Position numbers and translations under genes: made by a program. The notes beneath the pieces were generated by a model that saw only the letters and a program-made list of their open reading frames with translations, did no database searches and had not been told where the DNA came from. This document shows positions 1-7,800 of a DNA stretch of 64,000 bases, piece by piece (position 1 is the stretch's first letter; every line of letters begins with the position of its first letter). Source of the stretch: Limnohabitans radicicola (GTDB lineage Bacteria > Pseudomonadota > Gammaproteobacteria > Burkholderiales > Burkholderiaceae_C); contig NZ_JACYFT010000001.1 in NCBI RefSeq assembly GCF_014837235.1, positions 1,005,688-1,069,687 of the forward strand, read 5' to 3'.

Positions 1-1
1 T

Positions 2-196
2 GTGGAGAACGTGCTGCTGCCGGGCATCTCGGGCTTTTGCGCACCGGTGTTCGACGCCGATGGGCACCTGGCGCTGGGTGTGGTGTCGATGGGCTCGTCG
101 GCCACGTTTTCGACCGACTGGAACGGCCCGCTGGCCCAAGCGCTCAAAAACATGGCCAAGCAGCTGTCTGCCGATCTGGGCTGGACCGGCCCCTGA
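2..196 (+). CDS. IclR-family transcriptional regulator, C-terminal fragment (5' end outside window)
   Basis: Only the last 64 residues are present; the gene runs in from before the window. The segment with the pattern GISGFCAPVFDADG followed by LALGVVSMGS is typical of the end of the IclR effector-binding domain, where a small ligand is held in a GAF-like pocket. The helix-turn-helix that would bind DNA is missing because of the window edge. It is followed after 44 bases by the DUF3108 gene on the same strand. The ligand cannot be judged from this piece. Family assignment rests on recognising the domain tail. Confidence 0.75.
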   Translation: MENVLLPGISGFCAPVFDADGHLALGVVSMGSSATFSTDWNGPLAQALKNMAKQLSADLGWTGP

Positions 197-240
197 ATGG
201 TGCCCCAGGCCAACGCACACCCCAAACGCCCCCCAAGAGC

Positions 241-1377
241 ATGACGGCAGCACACGACGCACCCGAGCGCACTGGCCCGTCGCGACGCACGCTCACGGCG
301 CTGGCACTGGTGATCGCCCTGGTGCATCTGGCATTGTTGCTGGGCATCACACACACGCTCGACTGGAGCCTGCAGCCGAACACCGCCACCGCCCCCATGA
401 AGACGCGCATGATCGCGCCGCCGCCCCCAACAGCCTTGGCGGAGCGTCCGGCACGGCTGCCTCCTCCGCCACGCCGCCTGCCCCCACCTGCCCCCCCCCA
501 CGCAGAACCCCCTGCCGAAGCCAGCCCGCCCGCACTGCCCCCCACAGTGGCCGAGCCCGCTGCTTCGGAGCCGATCCCTGCGGTGGCCAGCGCAGAGCCT
601 ACAGCCTCTGCTCCCGAGGCAGCCGCCGCCCCTCCCCTGACCCCGGTGTCCACGGCCGCGCCCGCCAACAGCTGGCCCACCATGGCCCTGGGCACTTTGC
701 CGCCATCCAGCCTGATGAGCTACCAGCTGACAGGCATGGACAAAGGCTTCACTTACCACGCCAATGGCGAGTTGCGCTGGCAGCACAACCCCCAGGCCTA
801 TGCCCTGAGCCTGTCGGTCAAAGCCTTCCTGATCGGCAGCCGCCAGTGGCGCAGCACGGGGCTGATCGACGGCTCGGGCTTGTCGCCGCTCAAGTTCACC
901 GACAGTTGGCGCGGCGAGCGGGCGTCCCACTTCGACCGCGAGCAAAAACGCATCGTGTTCAGCAGCAACGCGCCCGTGGCCGCGCTGCTGCCTGGCGCGC
1001 AAGACCAGATCAGCTTGTACCTGCAGCTTGCAGGCGCCATGGCAGGCGACCCCGAACGCTACCCGGCGGGCACCCGCATGCTGATCCAAACGGCCACACT
1101 GCGCGACGCCGTGCCTTGGCTGCTGATGCTGGAAGGTCAGGAGCCCCTGACGGTGGCGGGCCAAACCATCACGACCACCAAATGGGTATGCCAGCCGCGC
1201 AACCAATACGAGGCCCGGGTCGAGATGTGGCTCTCGCCACGCCACGCCTGGATGCCCGCGCGCATCCGCATCACCCAGGTCAGCGGCAGCTACATCGACC
1301 TGAACCTGCGCAGCATGGAGCCACTGCCACCGCTGCCGCTGGACACCCCGGTTGGCGAAAAAACCACAGGCTCTTGA
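241..1377 (+). CDS. DUF3108 protein with TonB-like N-terminus
   Basis: A 378-residue protein. After a short charged N-terminus there is one hydrophobic segment (about residues 18-36), then a long proline/alanine-rich stretch (about 50-140, with runs such as PPPP and LPPPPRRLPPPAPP), then a globular DUF3108 domain (about 155-370) beginning near SLMSYQLTG. DUF3108 domains occur in periplasmic proteins of unknown function. The layout (inner-membrane anchor, periplasm-spanning proline linker, folded domain) resembles TonB, but the C-terminal domain is not TonB-like. The ATG at 241 is chosen because the upstream in-frame extension overlaps the IclR gene and has no family character. It probably acts at the envelope; the exact role is unknown. 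Confidence 0.8.
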   Translation: MTAAHDAPERTGPSRRTLTALALVIALVHLALLLGITHTLDWSLQPNTATAPMKTRMIAPPPPTALAERPARLPPPPRRLPPPAPPHAEPPAEASPPALPPTVAEPAASEPIPAVASAEPTASAPEAAAAPPLTPVSTAAPANSWPTMALGTLPPSSLMSYQLTGMDKGFTYHANGELRWQHNPQAYALSLSVKAFLIGSRQWRSTGLIDGSGLSPLKFTDSWRGERASHFDREQKRIVFSSNAPVAALLPGAQDQISLYLQLAGAMAGDPERYPAGTRMLIQTATLRDAVPWLLMLEGQEPLTVAGQTITTTKWVCQPRNQYEARVEMWLSPRHAWMPARIRITQVSGSYIDLNLRSMEPLPPLPLDTPVGEKTTGS

Positions 1378-1428
1378 ATTTGGTCAGGGCATGCCCAAAT
1401 GCCAGACTTGTTGAGAGAGAATGAAGCC

Positions 1429-1710
1429 ATGAACCTGCTGTACGAATCTGACGCCTTTGCCGTGATGCATGTGCTGGCCAATGCCACAGAGGATGCCGCC
1501 GCGAGTCCCGGCAAGCCCTCTCTGGAGCGCCACGGATTTGAAATCGTCGACAAGCGCTCGGGCAAAGAGGTTTACCTCGACGGCTCCTGGGCAGAGATGT
1601 TCCAGCAAAAGATCCAGGTCTGGCAGCAGCACACCCCCACCCAGGAAGAAGTTGAAGACACGCTCGACGGCTACGTGGGCCTGGCCCAGCAACCCGTCGT
1701 CGTGCACTGA
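1429..1710 (+). CDS. DUF3567 family small protein
   Basis: A 93-residue soluble protein starting MNLLYESDAFAVMHVL and containing GFEIVDKRSGKEVYLDG, the signature of the DUF3567 family found in Burkholderiales. The start at 1429 is preferred over the in-frame ATG at 1399 because a GAGAGA ribosome-binding stretch lies about eight bases before it and family members begin at this point. No membrane segment, no catalytic motif. It follows the DUF3108 gene after 51 bases and may share its transcript. Function unknown. Confidence 0.85.
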   Translation: MNLLYESDAFAVMHVLANATEDAAASPGKPSLERHGFEIVDKRSGKEVYLDGSWAEMFQQKIQVWQQHTPTQEEVEDTLDGYVGLAQQPVVVH

Positions 1711-1737
1711 CCGGCCCACGGCTGGGCTCAAGTGCCT

Positions 1738-2835
1738 TCAGGCCGCAGCGATGCGGCGCTCTTCCAGCCTGAACAAGGGCCCCACCAGCAACAGCACCGC
1801 CACCAGGCGGCTGACCTGAAACGCCGTCACCACCGGCACCCCCAACTGCAGCACCTTGGCCGTGATGGCCATTTCGGCAATGCCCCCGGGCGAAGTGCCC
1901 AGCGACAGTGTGGCCACATGCAAATCGGTGCCCCAGGCCAGTGCCCAGGCGAACAGGGCCGAAGCAAGCATCATGGCCAAGGTACCGATCGCCACCGACA
2001 CCAGCCACTGCGGCGCGGTGTGGATGAAGTCCTTGCGGAACTTCACCCCCAGGCTCACCCCAATGACCAGCTGCGCGGCATTGGTCAGCGCCTGCGGAAT
2101 GGCCGACCACTGCAGGCCCAGCAACGTGACACCCATGGACGCCAAAAGCGCCCCCATGAACCAGGGGTTGGCCCGGCGCATCGCCAGCATCACCATCGCC
2201 CCCGCGCCCGAGGCCAGCGCCAGCCACAGCAGACCAGGCCACTGGGGCGTGCGGTTGACCATGCGCAGGGTTTCGTCCACATGCAGCCCCCAATGCGCCT
2301 GCGCCCACTGCATGGCAAAAGGCACGCTGAGCACCACCATCAGCAAGCGCAGGGTGTGGGAAGCCGCCACCAGGTCGGTGCGTGCGCCTGCGCGCTCGGA
2401 CAGCAGCGTCATCTCGGACGCGCCGCCAATGGCGCTTGCAAAATAGGTGGTGGCCCGCAGGCTGCGCGGGCTCAGGTGCCCCAAGTCATCGCTGTGGCGC
2501 CACTGCAGCCAGGCCCCGAAGGCGTAGCCCTGTGCCAGCGCCCAGAGCACCCCCAACAGCACCGCCCACCACAGGTTCGTGACCAACGCGCCCACCTGCG
2601 GCGTAAAGTACAAACCCAGCGCCGCGCCAATCACCCACTGCCCGGCATTGCGCAGCAGGTCAGAACTGCGGGTCGGTTGCCCCAGCGCCGAAGCCAATGC
2701 CGTGACCACCAGGGGCCCGAGCATCCACGGCAGTGGGGTGTGCAACCACAGGCACAGCTGCACCGCCAGCCAGGCGGCCAGCAAGGTGCCGGCGATGCGA
2801 AGAACCGATGGGCCGTTCACATGCCAATCAGGCAT
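1738..2835 (-). CDS. AbrB-family membrane protein (putative permease/regulator)
   Basis: A 365-residue, very hydrophobic protein with about ten membrane segments arranged as two similar halves. Each half holds the family signature of a hydrophobic helix followed by PWMLGPL (first half) or a related GISLGVKF-type stretch (second half). AbrB-family proteins are poorly understood; E. coli AbrB was named as a regulator of aidB and some relatives were mislabelled as ammonia monooxygenase. The ATG at 2835 overlaps the stop codon of the upstream aminotransferase by eight bases (ATGCCTGA), which suggests translational coupling. A longer in-frame start at 2895 would lie wholly inside the aminotransferase gene and is rejected. 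Confidence 0.85.
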   Translation of the reverse strand: MPDWHVNGPSVLRIAGTLLAAWLAVQLCLWLHTPLPWMLGPLVVTALASALGQPTRSSDLLRNAGQWVIGAALGLYFTPQVGALVTNLWWAVLLGVLWALAQGYAFGAWLQWRHSDDLGHLSPRSLRATTYFASAIGGASEMTLLSERAGARTDLVAASHTLRLLMVVLSVPFAMQWAQAHWGLHVDETLRMVNRTPQWPGLLWLALASGAGAMVMLAMRRANPWFMGALLASMGVTLLGLQWSAIPQALTNAAQLVIGVSLGVKFRKDFIHTAPQWLVSVAIGTLAMMLASALFAWALAWGTDLHVATLSLGTSPGGIAEMAITAKVLQLGVPVVTAFQVSRLVAVLLLVGPLFRLEERRIAAA

Positions 2836-4162
2836 GTCGGCGGATGCTGTCGGCCAGGGTCTGGACGATCTGGTCGATGTGGCTGTTTTCCACAATGTAG
2901 GGTGGGCAAATCACCAGGTTGTCGCCCGCCGCACGCACCCACACGCCCTTGTGGAAGCAGTCGAGCATGACGTCATAAGCCCGTTTGCCAGGCAAGCCTG
3001 CCACAGGGGCCAGCTCGACCGCGCCTGCCAGACCCAGCGTGCGGATGCCGATGACGTTGGGCAAGCCCTTGAGTGCGCTGTGCATGGCGTCGCCCAGCAC
3101 ACGGCCTTGCTGGCCCGCACGGGCGAACAGGTTTTCTTCCTTCATCAGCTTGAGCGTGGCAATGGCGGCAGCGCAAGCCACGGGGTGACCGGAGTAGGTG
3201 TAGCCGTGGAAGAACTCGATCGCGTGATCGGGCGCGTTGGCATTCATCATCGCGTCGTAGATGAAGTCGCGGCAAATCACGCCGCCCAGCGGAATGACGC
3301 CATTGGTCACCGCCTTGGCGAAGTTCAGCATGTCGGGCACCACACCATAAAAGTCGGCGCCGAAGTTCACGCCCAGACGGCCAAAGCCGGTGATGACCTC
3401 GTCAAAGATCAGCAAGATGCCGTGTTTGTCGCAGATCTCGCGCAGACGCTTCACATAGCCCTGGGGCGGGATGTACCAGCCCGCGCTGCCCGCGATGGGC
3501 TCGACGATGATGGCCGCCACGTTGCTCGGGTCGTGCAGCGCCAGGATGCGGGTCTCCAGCTCGACCAGCGGGTCCTCGGCCCAGACCGGTTCCTCGTGGT
3601 GGATGTAGGCATGGTTCACCGGGTCGTGGATGAAGCGCATGTGGTCTACGCGCGGCAGAAGCTGCGCGCCATAGACCTTGCGGTTGGCGGGCAGACCGCC
3701 CACACTCATGCCGCCGAAGTTGACGCCGTGGTAGCCCTTTTCGCGGCCGATGAAGACGTTGCGGTGGCCCTCGCCACGGGCGCGGTGGTAAGCCAGCGCC
3801 ACTTTGAGCGAGGTGTCGGCCGCTTCCGAGCCGGAATTGCAGAACAACACCTTGTTGAGGTCACCCGGTGCCATGGCGGCGATCATTTCGGCCGCCTGGA
3901 AAGCCTTGTCGTTGCTGGCCTGGAAAGCGGTGGCGTAGTCCAGGGTGTCGAGCTGATTTTTGATGGCTTCGTTGATCGGCTTGCGGTTGTGGCCCGCGCC
4001 CACACACCAGAGGCTGGAGATGCCGTCGATGACTTGTTTACCGTCGTGGGTGGTGAAGTGCATGCCCTCGGCCCCCACAAACACTCGCGGGTCTTTGCGG
4101 AAACTGCGGTTGGGGGTGAAGGGCAACCACTGGTTGTCCATGTTGAAGTTGTGATCTGCCAC
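2828..4162 (-). CDS. Class III (omega) aminotransferase, PLP-dependent
   Basis: A 444-residue fold-type I transaminase. Visible landmarks are the NSGSEA phosphate-binding motif (about 109-114), the LIFDEVITGFGR segment with the PLP-contacting Asp (about 254), and the lysine of FAKAVTNG (about 283) that should bind PLP. The sequence is closest in feel to beta-alanine/omega-amino acid:pyruvate transaminases, so it probably moves an amino group from a terminal amine to pyruvate; the real substrate is not readable. The GTG at 4162 is chosen because AGGAG stands seven bases upstream; ATG codons at 4141 and 4189 are alternatives with poorer spacing. It heads a two-gene leftward unit with the AbrB-type protein. 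Confidence 0.88.
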   Translation of the reverse strand: MADHNFNMDNQWLPFTPNRSFRKDPRVFVGAEGMHFTTHDGKQVIDGISSLWCVGAGHNRKPINEAIKNQLDTLDYATAFQASNDKAFQAAEMIAAMAPGDLNKVLFCNSGSEAADTSLKVALAYHRARGEGHRNVFIGREKGYHGVNFGGMSVGGLPANRKVYGAQLLPRVDHMRFIHDPVNHAYIHHEEPVWAEDPLVELETRILALHDPSNVAAIIVEPIAGSAGWYIPPQGYVKRLREICDKHGILLIFDEVITGFGRLGVNFGADFYGVVPDMLNFAKAVTNGVIPLGGVICRDFIYDAMMNANAPDHAIEFFHGYTYSGHPVACAAAIATLKLMKEENLFARAGQQGRVLGDAMHSALKGLPNVIGIRTLGLAGAVELAPVAGLPGKRAYDVMLDCFHKGVWVRAAGDNLVICPPYIVENSHIDQIVQTLADSIRRHA

Positions 4163-4274
4163 GGGGCGGCTCCTGTTGGTGAGGCACAAAGTGCCAGTTT
4201 ACGCCCGCTGCCCTGCGCAATCTGCCCGCAGGTGACATGCGCGCCCTTCATGCGCCCTGTTCGGGGGCAGTCTC

Positions 4275-4280
4275 TACAAT
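4275..4280 (+). promoter_or_regulatory. Candidate -10 box for purU
   Basis: TACAAT lies 34 bases before the purU ATG in the 152-bp divergent gap between the aminotransferase and purU. Five of six bases fit the sigma-70 consensus. No good -35 hexamer is seen at the usual distance, so this is a moderate candidate only. Confidence 0.45.
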
Positions 4281-4314
4281 ACGCCCCCATACCGTTACAC
4301 CGTCTGTTGCCTCC

Positions 4315-5163
4315 ATGACCACGACCTACATCCTCACGCTGTCCTGCCCTGACCGAACCGGCATCGTGCATGCCGTTTCCGGTTTTTTGCTGGAGCGTGG
4401 CGGCAACATCGAAGAGGCCGCCCAGTACAACGACCATGACACAGGCCTGTTCTTCATGCGGGTGCAGTTTGCATGTGATCAGATCGGGGCCGAGGCCCTG
4501 CGTGAGCAGTTGGGCGCGCTGGCCCAGACCTTCCAGATGCAGTGGAACCTGCACACCACCGCCCAGCCGATGCGCACCGTGATCATGGTCAGCAAGGAAG
4601 GCCATTGCCTGAACGACTTGCTGTTCCGCTGGAAGAGCGGCCTGCTGCCCCTGGACATCCGTGCCATCGTGAGCAACCACCGCGAGTTCTACCAACTGGC
4701 GGCCAGCTACAACGTGCCGTTTCACCACATCCCGGTCACGGCCGACACCAAGGCGCAGGTCGAAGCCAAGCAGTACGAGATCATCCAGGCCGAAGGCGCC
4801 GAGCTGGTGGTGCTCGCGCGCTACATGCAAATCCTGAGCGACGACCTCTGCCGCAAGCTGTCGGGCCGCGCCATCAACATCCACCACAGCTTTTTGCCCA
4901 GTTTCAAGGGGGCCAAGCCCTACTACCAAGCGCACGACCGCGGCGTGAAGCTGATCGGCGCCACTGCCCACTATGTGACGGCCGACCTCGACGAAGGCCC
5001 GATCATCGAGCAGGACGTGGCCCGCGTGGACCACAGCAAGACCGTGGAAGACCTGACCACCATCGGTCGCGACACCGAAAGCCAGGTGCTGGCCCGCGCC
5101 GTCAAGTGGCACAGCGAGCACCGTGTGCTGCTCAACGGCCACAAGACCGTGATCTTCAAGTAA
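4315..5163 (+). CDS. purU: Formyltetrahydrofolate deformylase
   Basis: A 282-residue enzyme that hydrolyses 10-formyl-THF to THF and formate, feeding formate to purine synthesis and balancing one-carbon pools. The N-terminal ACT domain starts at once (TYILTLSCPDRTGIVHAVSG). The C-terminal formyltransferase-type domain (about 85-282) carries the catalytic trio: Asn188 and His190 in NIHHSFLP and Asp226 in LDEGPI. Length matches the family. The start at 4315 gives the normal N-terminus; upstream in-frame codons extend into the promoter. It is followed after 45 bases by a GcvA-like LysR gene on the same strand, which suits a one-carbon/glycine context. Confidence 0.95.
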   Translation: MTTTYILTLSCPDRTGIVHAVSGFLLERGGNIEEAAQYNDHDTGLFFMRVQFACDQIGAEALREQLGALAQTFQMQWNLHTTAQPMRTVIMVSKEGHCLNDLLFRWKSGLLPLDIRAIVSNHREFYQLAASYNVPFHHIPVTADTKAQVEAKQYEIIQAEGAELVVLARYMQILSDDLCRKLSGRAINIHHSFLPSFKGAKPYYQAHDRGVKLIGATAHYVTADLDEGPIIEQDVARVDHSKTVEDLTTIGRDTESQVLARAVKWHSEHRVLLNGHKTVIFK

Positions 5164-5208
5164 TATTTTCAGAGTCACCCTCTCAGAAAAGCCCCTGCCG
5201 ACCACGTC

Positions 5209-6084
5209 ATGAGCAACGCCTCGCGCATCCCGCCCATCCAGTGCCTCTTGACCTTTGAGGCACTGGCACGTCTGCGCAGCGTGACGCAGGCCGCCGAAGA
5301 GCTGTGCGTGACGCCCAGCGCGGTGAGCCACCGCGTCAAGCAGCTGGAACAAATCATCGGCACCAAACTGTTCGGTCGGGCCGATTTTTCGCTGACCACG
5401 GAAGGCAACGAGTATTTGGCCCATGTCCGAGAGGGGCTGGTCTCACTCCAACGCTTTCCCAGCGCCAACAGCACCCCTGGCCGCCGCAAACTGCGACTGG
5501 CGGTCACACCCACCTTTGCGCGCTCCGTGTTGATGCCGCGGCTGAAGCATTTTCTGGATGCCTATCCCGAGATCGATATCACGCTGCAAGTGAGCATTCC
5601 CCTGCTGGACGTGGTGGCCGAAGACGCCGATCTGACGGTGCGTTTTGGCACAGGGCGCTACTCGGATGTGGAACACGTCTGCCTGGCCAAGGATGACATC
5701 ACCCCCCTTGCTTCCCCAGCCTGGTTGCGCGAGAACGGCCCCTTTACCAGCGTGGAAGACCTGCAAGGCCAGCCCCTGCTGCGCAGCCCACTGGAGCCCT
5801 GGCGAACCTGGTTCGCTGCCCATGACTTGGACTGGCCTGAACCCATCGATGGCTCATCTTTCAACGACATCGGACTGATGTGCGACGCTGCCGCACAAGG
5901 CCTGGGCATCGGGCTGATCCGCACCAAACTGGGTGCCCCCTGGCTGGAAAGTGGTCAGCTCGTGCGCTTGTTTGACCGCAACGTGCCCAGCCCACACGCC
6001 CACTACCTGTGCTGGCGCACCGGCACCATGGAGCGCTGGGAATGTGCCACCTTTGCCGACTGGCTCAAAAGCGCACTGGCCTGA
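5209..6084 (+). CDS. LysR-family regulator, GcvA-like
   Basis: A 291-residue LysR regulator. The winged helix-turn-helix is at the N-terminus (FEALARLRSVTQAAEELCV then TPSAVSHRVKQLE, about 19-54), and the LysR substrate-binding domain follows (about 88-288). The N-terminal pattern of PPIQCLLTFEALAR resembles the GcvA subgroup, whose founding member controls glycine cleavage. Here it lies just after purU, and before a GlcD-like gene, on the same strand. LysR genes often regulate a neighbour, so purU or the glcD-like gene are possible targets, but no operator was identified. Confidence 0.88.
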   Translation: MSNASRIPPIQCLLTFEALARLRSVTQAAEELCVTPSAVSHRVKQLEQIIGTKLFGRADFSLTTEGNEYLAHVREGLVSLQRFPSANSTPGRRKLRLAVTPTFARSVLMPRLKHFLDAYPEIDITLQVSIPLLDVVAEDADLTVRFGTGRYSDVEHVCLAKDDITPLASPAWLRENGPFTSVEDLQGQPLLRSPLEPWRTWFAAHDLDWPEPIDGSSFNDIGLMCDAAAQGLGIGLIRTKLGAPWLESGQLVRLFDRNVPSPHAHYLCWRTGTMERWECATFADWLKSALA

Positions 6085-6090
6085 AGCCCC

Positions 6091-6116
6091 TTGCAGGAGC
6101 GCCCCCAGCCGCGACA
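6091..6116 (+). repeat. REP-like element, divergent copy
   Basis: The stretch TGCAGGAGCGCCCCCAGCCG begins at about six bases after the LysR stop codon and resembles two better-matching elements at 41069-41095 and 48432-48458. Similarity is partial (shared TGCAG-AGC, GCCC, and GCGA core), so membership is tentative. The placement just after a stop codon is the same in all three. Confidence 0.35.
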
Positions 6117-6266
6117 GGACGTCAACCACCTACAGGCATTCGCCCCAAGGGCGGGGCTCGCACATTTTCTGCACCGCTTGAGTTCAAATTCACAAGTCCA
6201 TCAAAGATTCTTCAGCCCTGCCCGCCAGGCTTGCGCGTACAGTTGGGCATTCCTTCAAGGTCTTGA

Positions 6267-7781
6267 ATGCCCATGAGCGCCAACACCCCTGCCGAAACCC
6301 GTGAACTGACCGCCACCGAACGTGCCGAGCGCCAACGCGCTGTAGTGCAGGCCCTCGGCCGAGTGTTGCCCGCCGACGCCATCCTCTACACCCCCGAAGA
6401 CACCACGCCCTACGAATGCGACGGCCTGACCGCCTACCGCGAGCGGCCGCTGGTGGTGGCCTTGCCCGAGACCGAGGCCCAGGTGCAAGCTGTACTCAAG
6501 GCCTGCCACGCGCTGCAAGTGCCTGTGGTGGCCCGCGGCGCGGGCACGGGCCTTTCGGGCGGCGCCATGCCCCACCGCATGGGCGTGACGCTGTCGATGG
6601 CGCGCTTCAACCAAATCAAGACCGTGGACCCCGTGAGCCGCACAGCGGTCGTGCAGTGCGGCGTGCGCAACCTCGCCATCAGCGAAGCGGCGGCACCCTA
6701 CGGCCTGTACTACGCGCCCGACCCGTCCAGCCAGATCGCCTGCACGATTGGCGGCAATGTGGCTGAGAACTCGGGCGGTGTGCACTGCCTCAAGTACGGC
6801 CTGACGGTGCACAACGTGCTCAAAGTCAGAGGCTTCACCATCGAAGGCGATCCGATCGAGTTCGGCAGCGACGCACTGGACACCCCGGGCTACGACCTGC
6901 TGGCCGTGCTGGTGGGCAGCGAAGGCATGCTGGCCGTGACCACCGAAGTCACCGTCAAACTGGTGCCCAAACCGCAACTGGCCCGCTGCATCATGGCCAG
7001 CTTTGACGACGTGCGCAAAGCGGGTGACGCCGTAGCCGCCGTGATCGCGGCGGGCATCATCCCGGCAGGCCTCGAGATGATGGACGGCCCCATGACCGCC
7101 GCCGTCGAGGACTTTGTGCATGCCGACTACGACCTGAGCGCCGCCGCTATTCTTTTGTGCGAGAGCGACGGCACGCCCGAAGAAGTCGAAGAAGAAATCG
7201 GCCGCATGAGCGAGGTGCTGCGCGGCTGTGGGGCCACCGCCATCACCGTCAGCCGCGACGAAGCCCAGCGCATGAAATTCTGGAGCGGGCGCAAGAACGC
7301 CTTCCCGGCGTCGGGCCGCATCAGCCCCGACTACATGTGCATGGACTCGACCATACCGCGCAAGCGCCTGGCCGATATCCTGCAGGCTATCTCCGAGATG
7401 GAAGAAAAGTACGCGCTGCGTTGCCTAAACGTGTTCCATGCGGGCGATGGCAACCTGCACCCATTGATCCTCTTCGATGCCAACGACCCCGACCAGTTGC
7501 GCCGCTGCGAGTTGTTTGGTGCCGACATTCTGGAGACCAGCGTGGCCATGGGCGGCACCGTCACGGGCGAGCATGGCGTGGGCATCGAAAAAGTGAACAG
7601 CATGTGCGTGCAGTTCTCTGCCGAAGAAAACGCGCAGATGTTCGCCGTCAAACGCGCTTTTGATCCACAAGGCCTGCTCAATCCCGGCAAGGTGATCCCC
7701 ACGCTGCACCGCTGCGCCGAGTACGGCAAGATGCTGGTGCGCGCCGGTCAGATCAAGCACTCGGACTTGCCCAGGTTCTGA
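6267..7781 (+). CDS. glcD: FAD-linked oxidase, glycolate oxidase GlcD type
   Basis: A 504-residue flavoprotein of the GlcD / D-lactate dehydrogenase family, oxidising a 2-hydroxy acid such as glycolate or D-lactate. The FAD-binding PCMH domain includes ARGAGTGLSGG (about 89-99) and IGGNVAENSGG (about 161-171). The C-terminal FAD-oxidase domain holds HAGDGNLHP (391-399) and TGEHGVGIEK, the usual metal/substrate elements. The usual partners GlcE and GlcF are not next to it; the next gene points the other way. It could equally be a stand-alone D-lactate dehydrogenase. AAGG lies six bases before the ATG at 6267; a second ATG at 6273 is possible. Confidence 0.88.
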   Translation: MPMSANTPAETRELTATERAERQRAVVQALGRVLPADAILYTPEDTTPYECDGLTAYRERPLVVALPETEAQVQAVLKACHALQVPVVARGAGTGLSGGAMPHRMGVTLSMARFNQIKTVDPVSRTAVVQCGVRNLAISEAAAPYGLYYAPDPSSQIACTIGGNVAENSGGVHCLKYGLTVHNVLKVRGFTIEGDPIEFGSDALDTPGYDLLAVLVGSEGMLAVTTEVTVKLVPKPQLARCIMASFDDVRKAGDAVAAVIAAGIIPAGLEMMDGPMTAAVEDFVHADYDLSAAAILLCESDGTPEEVEEEIGRMSEVLRGCGATAITVSRDEAQRMKFWSGRKNAFPASGRISPDYMCMDSTIPRKRLADILQAISEMEEKYALRCLNVFHAGDGNLHPLILFDANDPDQLRRCELFGADILETSVAMGGTVTGEHGVGIEKVNSMCVQFSAEENAQMFAVKRAFDPQGLLNPGKVIPTLHRCAEYGKMLVRAGQIKHSDLPRF

Positions 7782-7800
7782 CCCCCTCCAGAGGGGCAGC

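Noticed and set aside
3883-5424. A 513-codon minus-strand frame over purU and the aminotransferase start
   Set aside because: It runs opposite to purU and includes low-complexity Gly/Arg/His sequence; purU has intact catalytic motifs.
6130-6160. GC-rich inverted repeat GCCCC...GGGGC between the LysR and glcD-like genes
   Set aside because: Only a five-base stem and no T-run; too short to call a terminator or operator.
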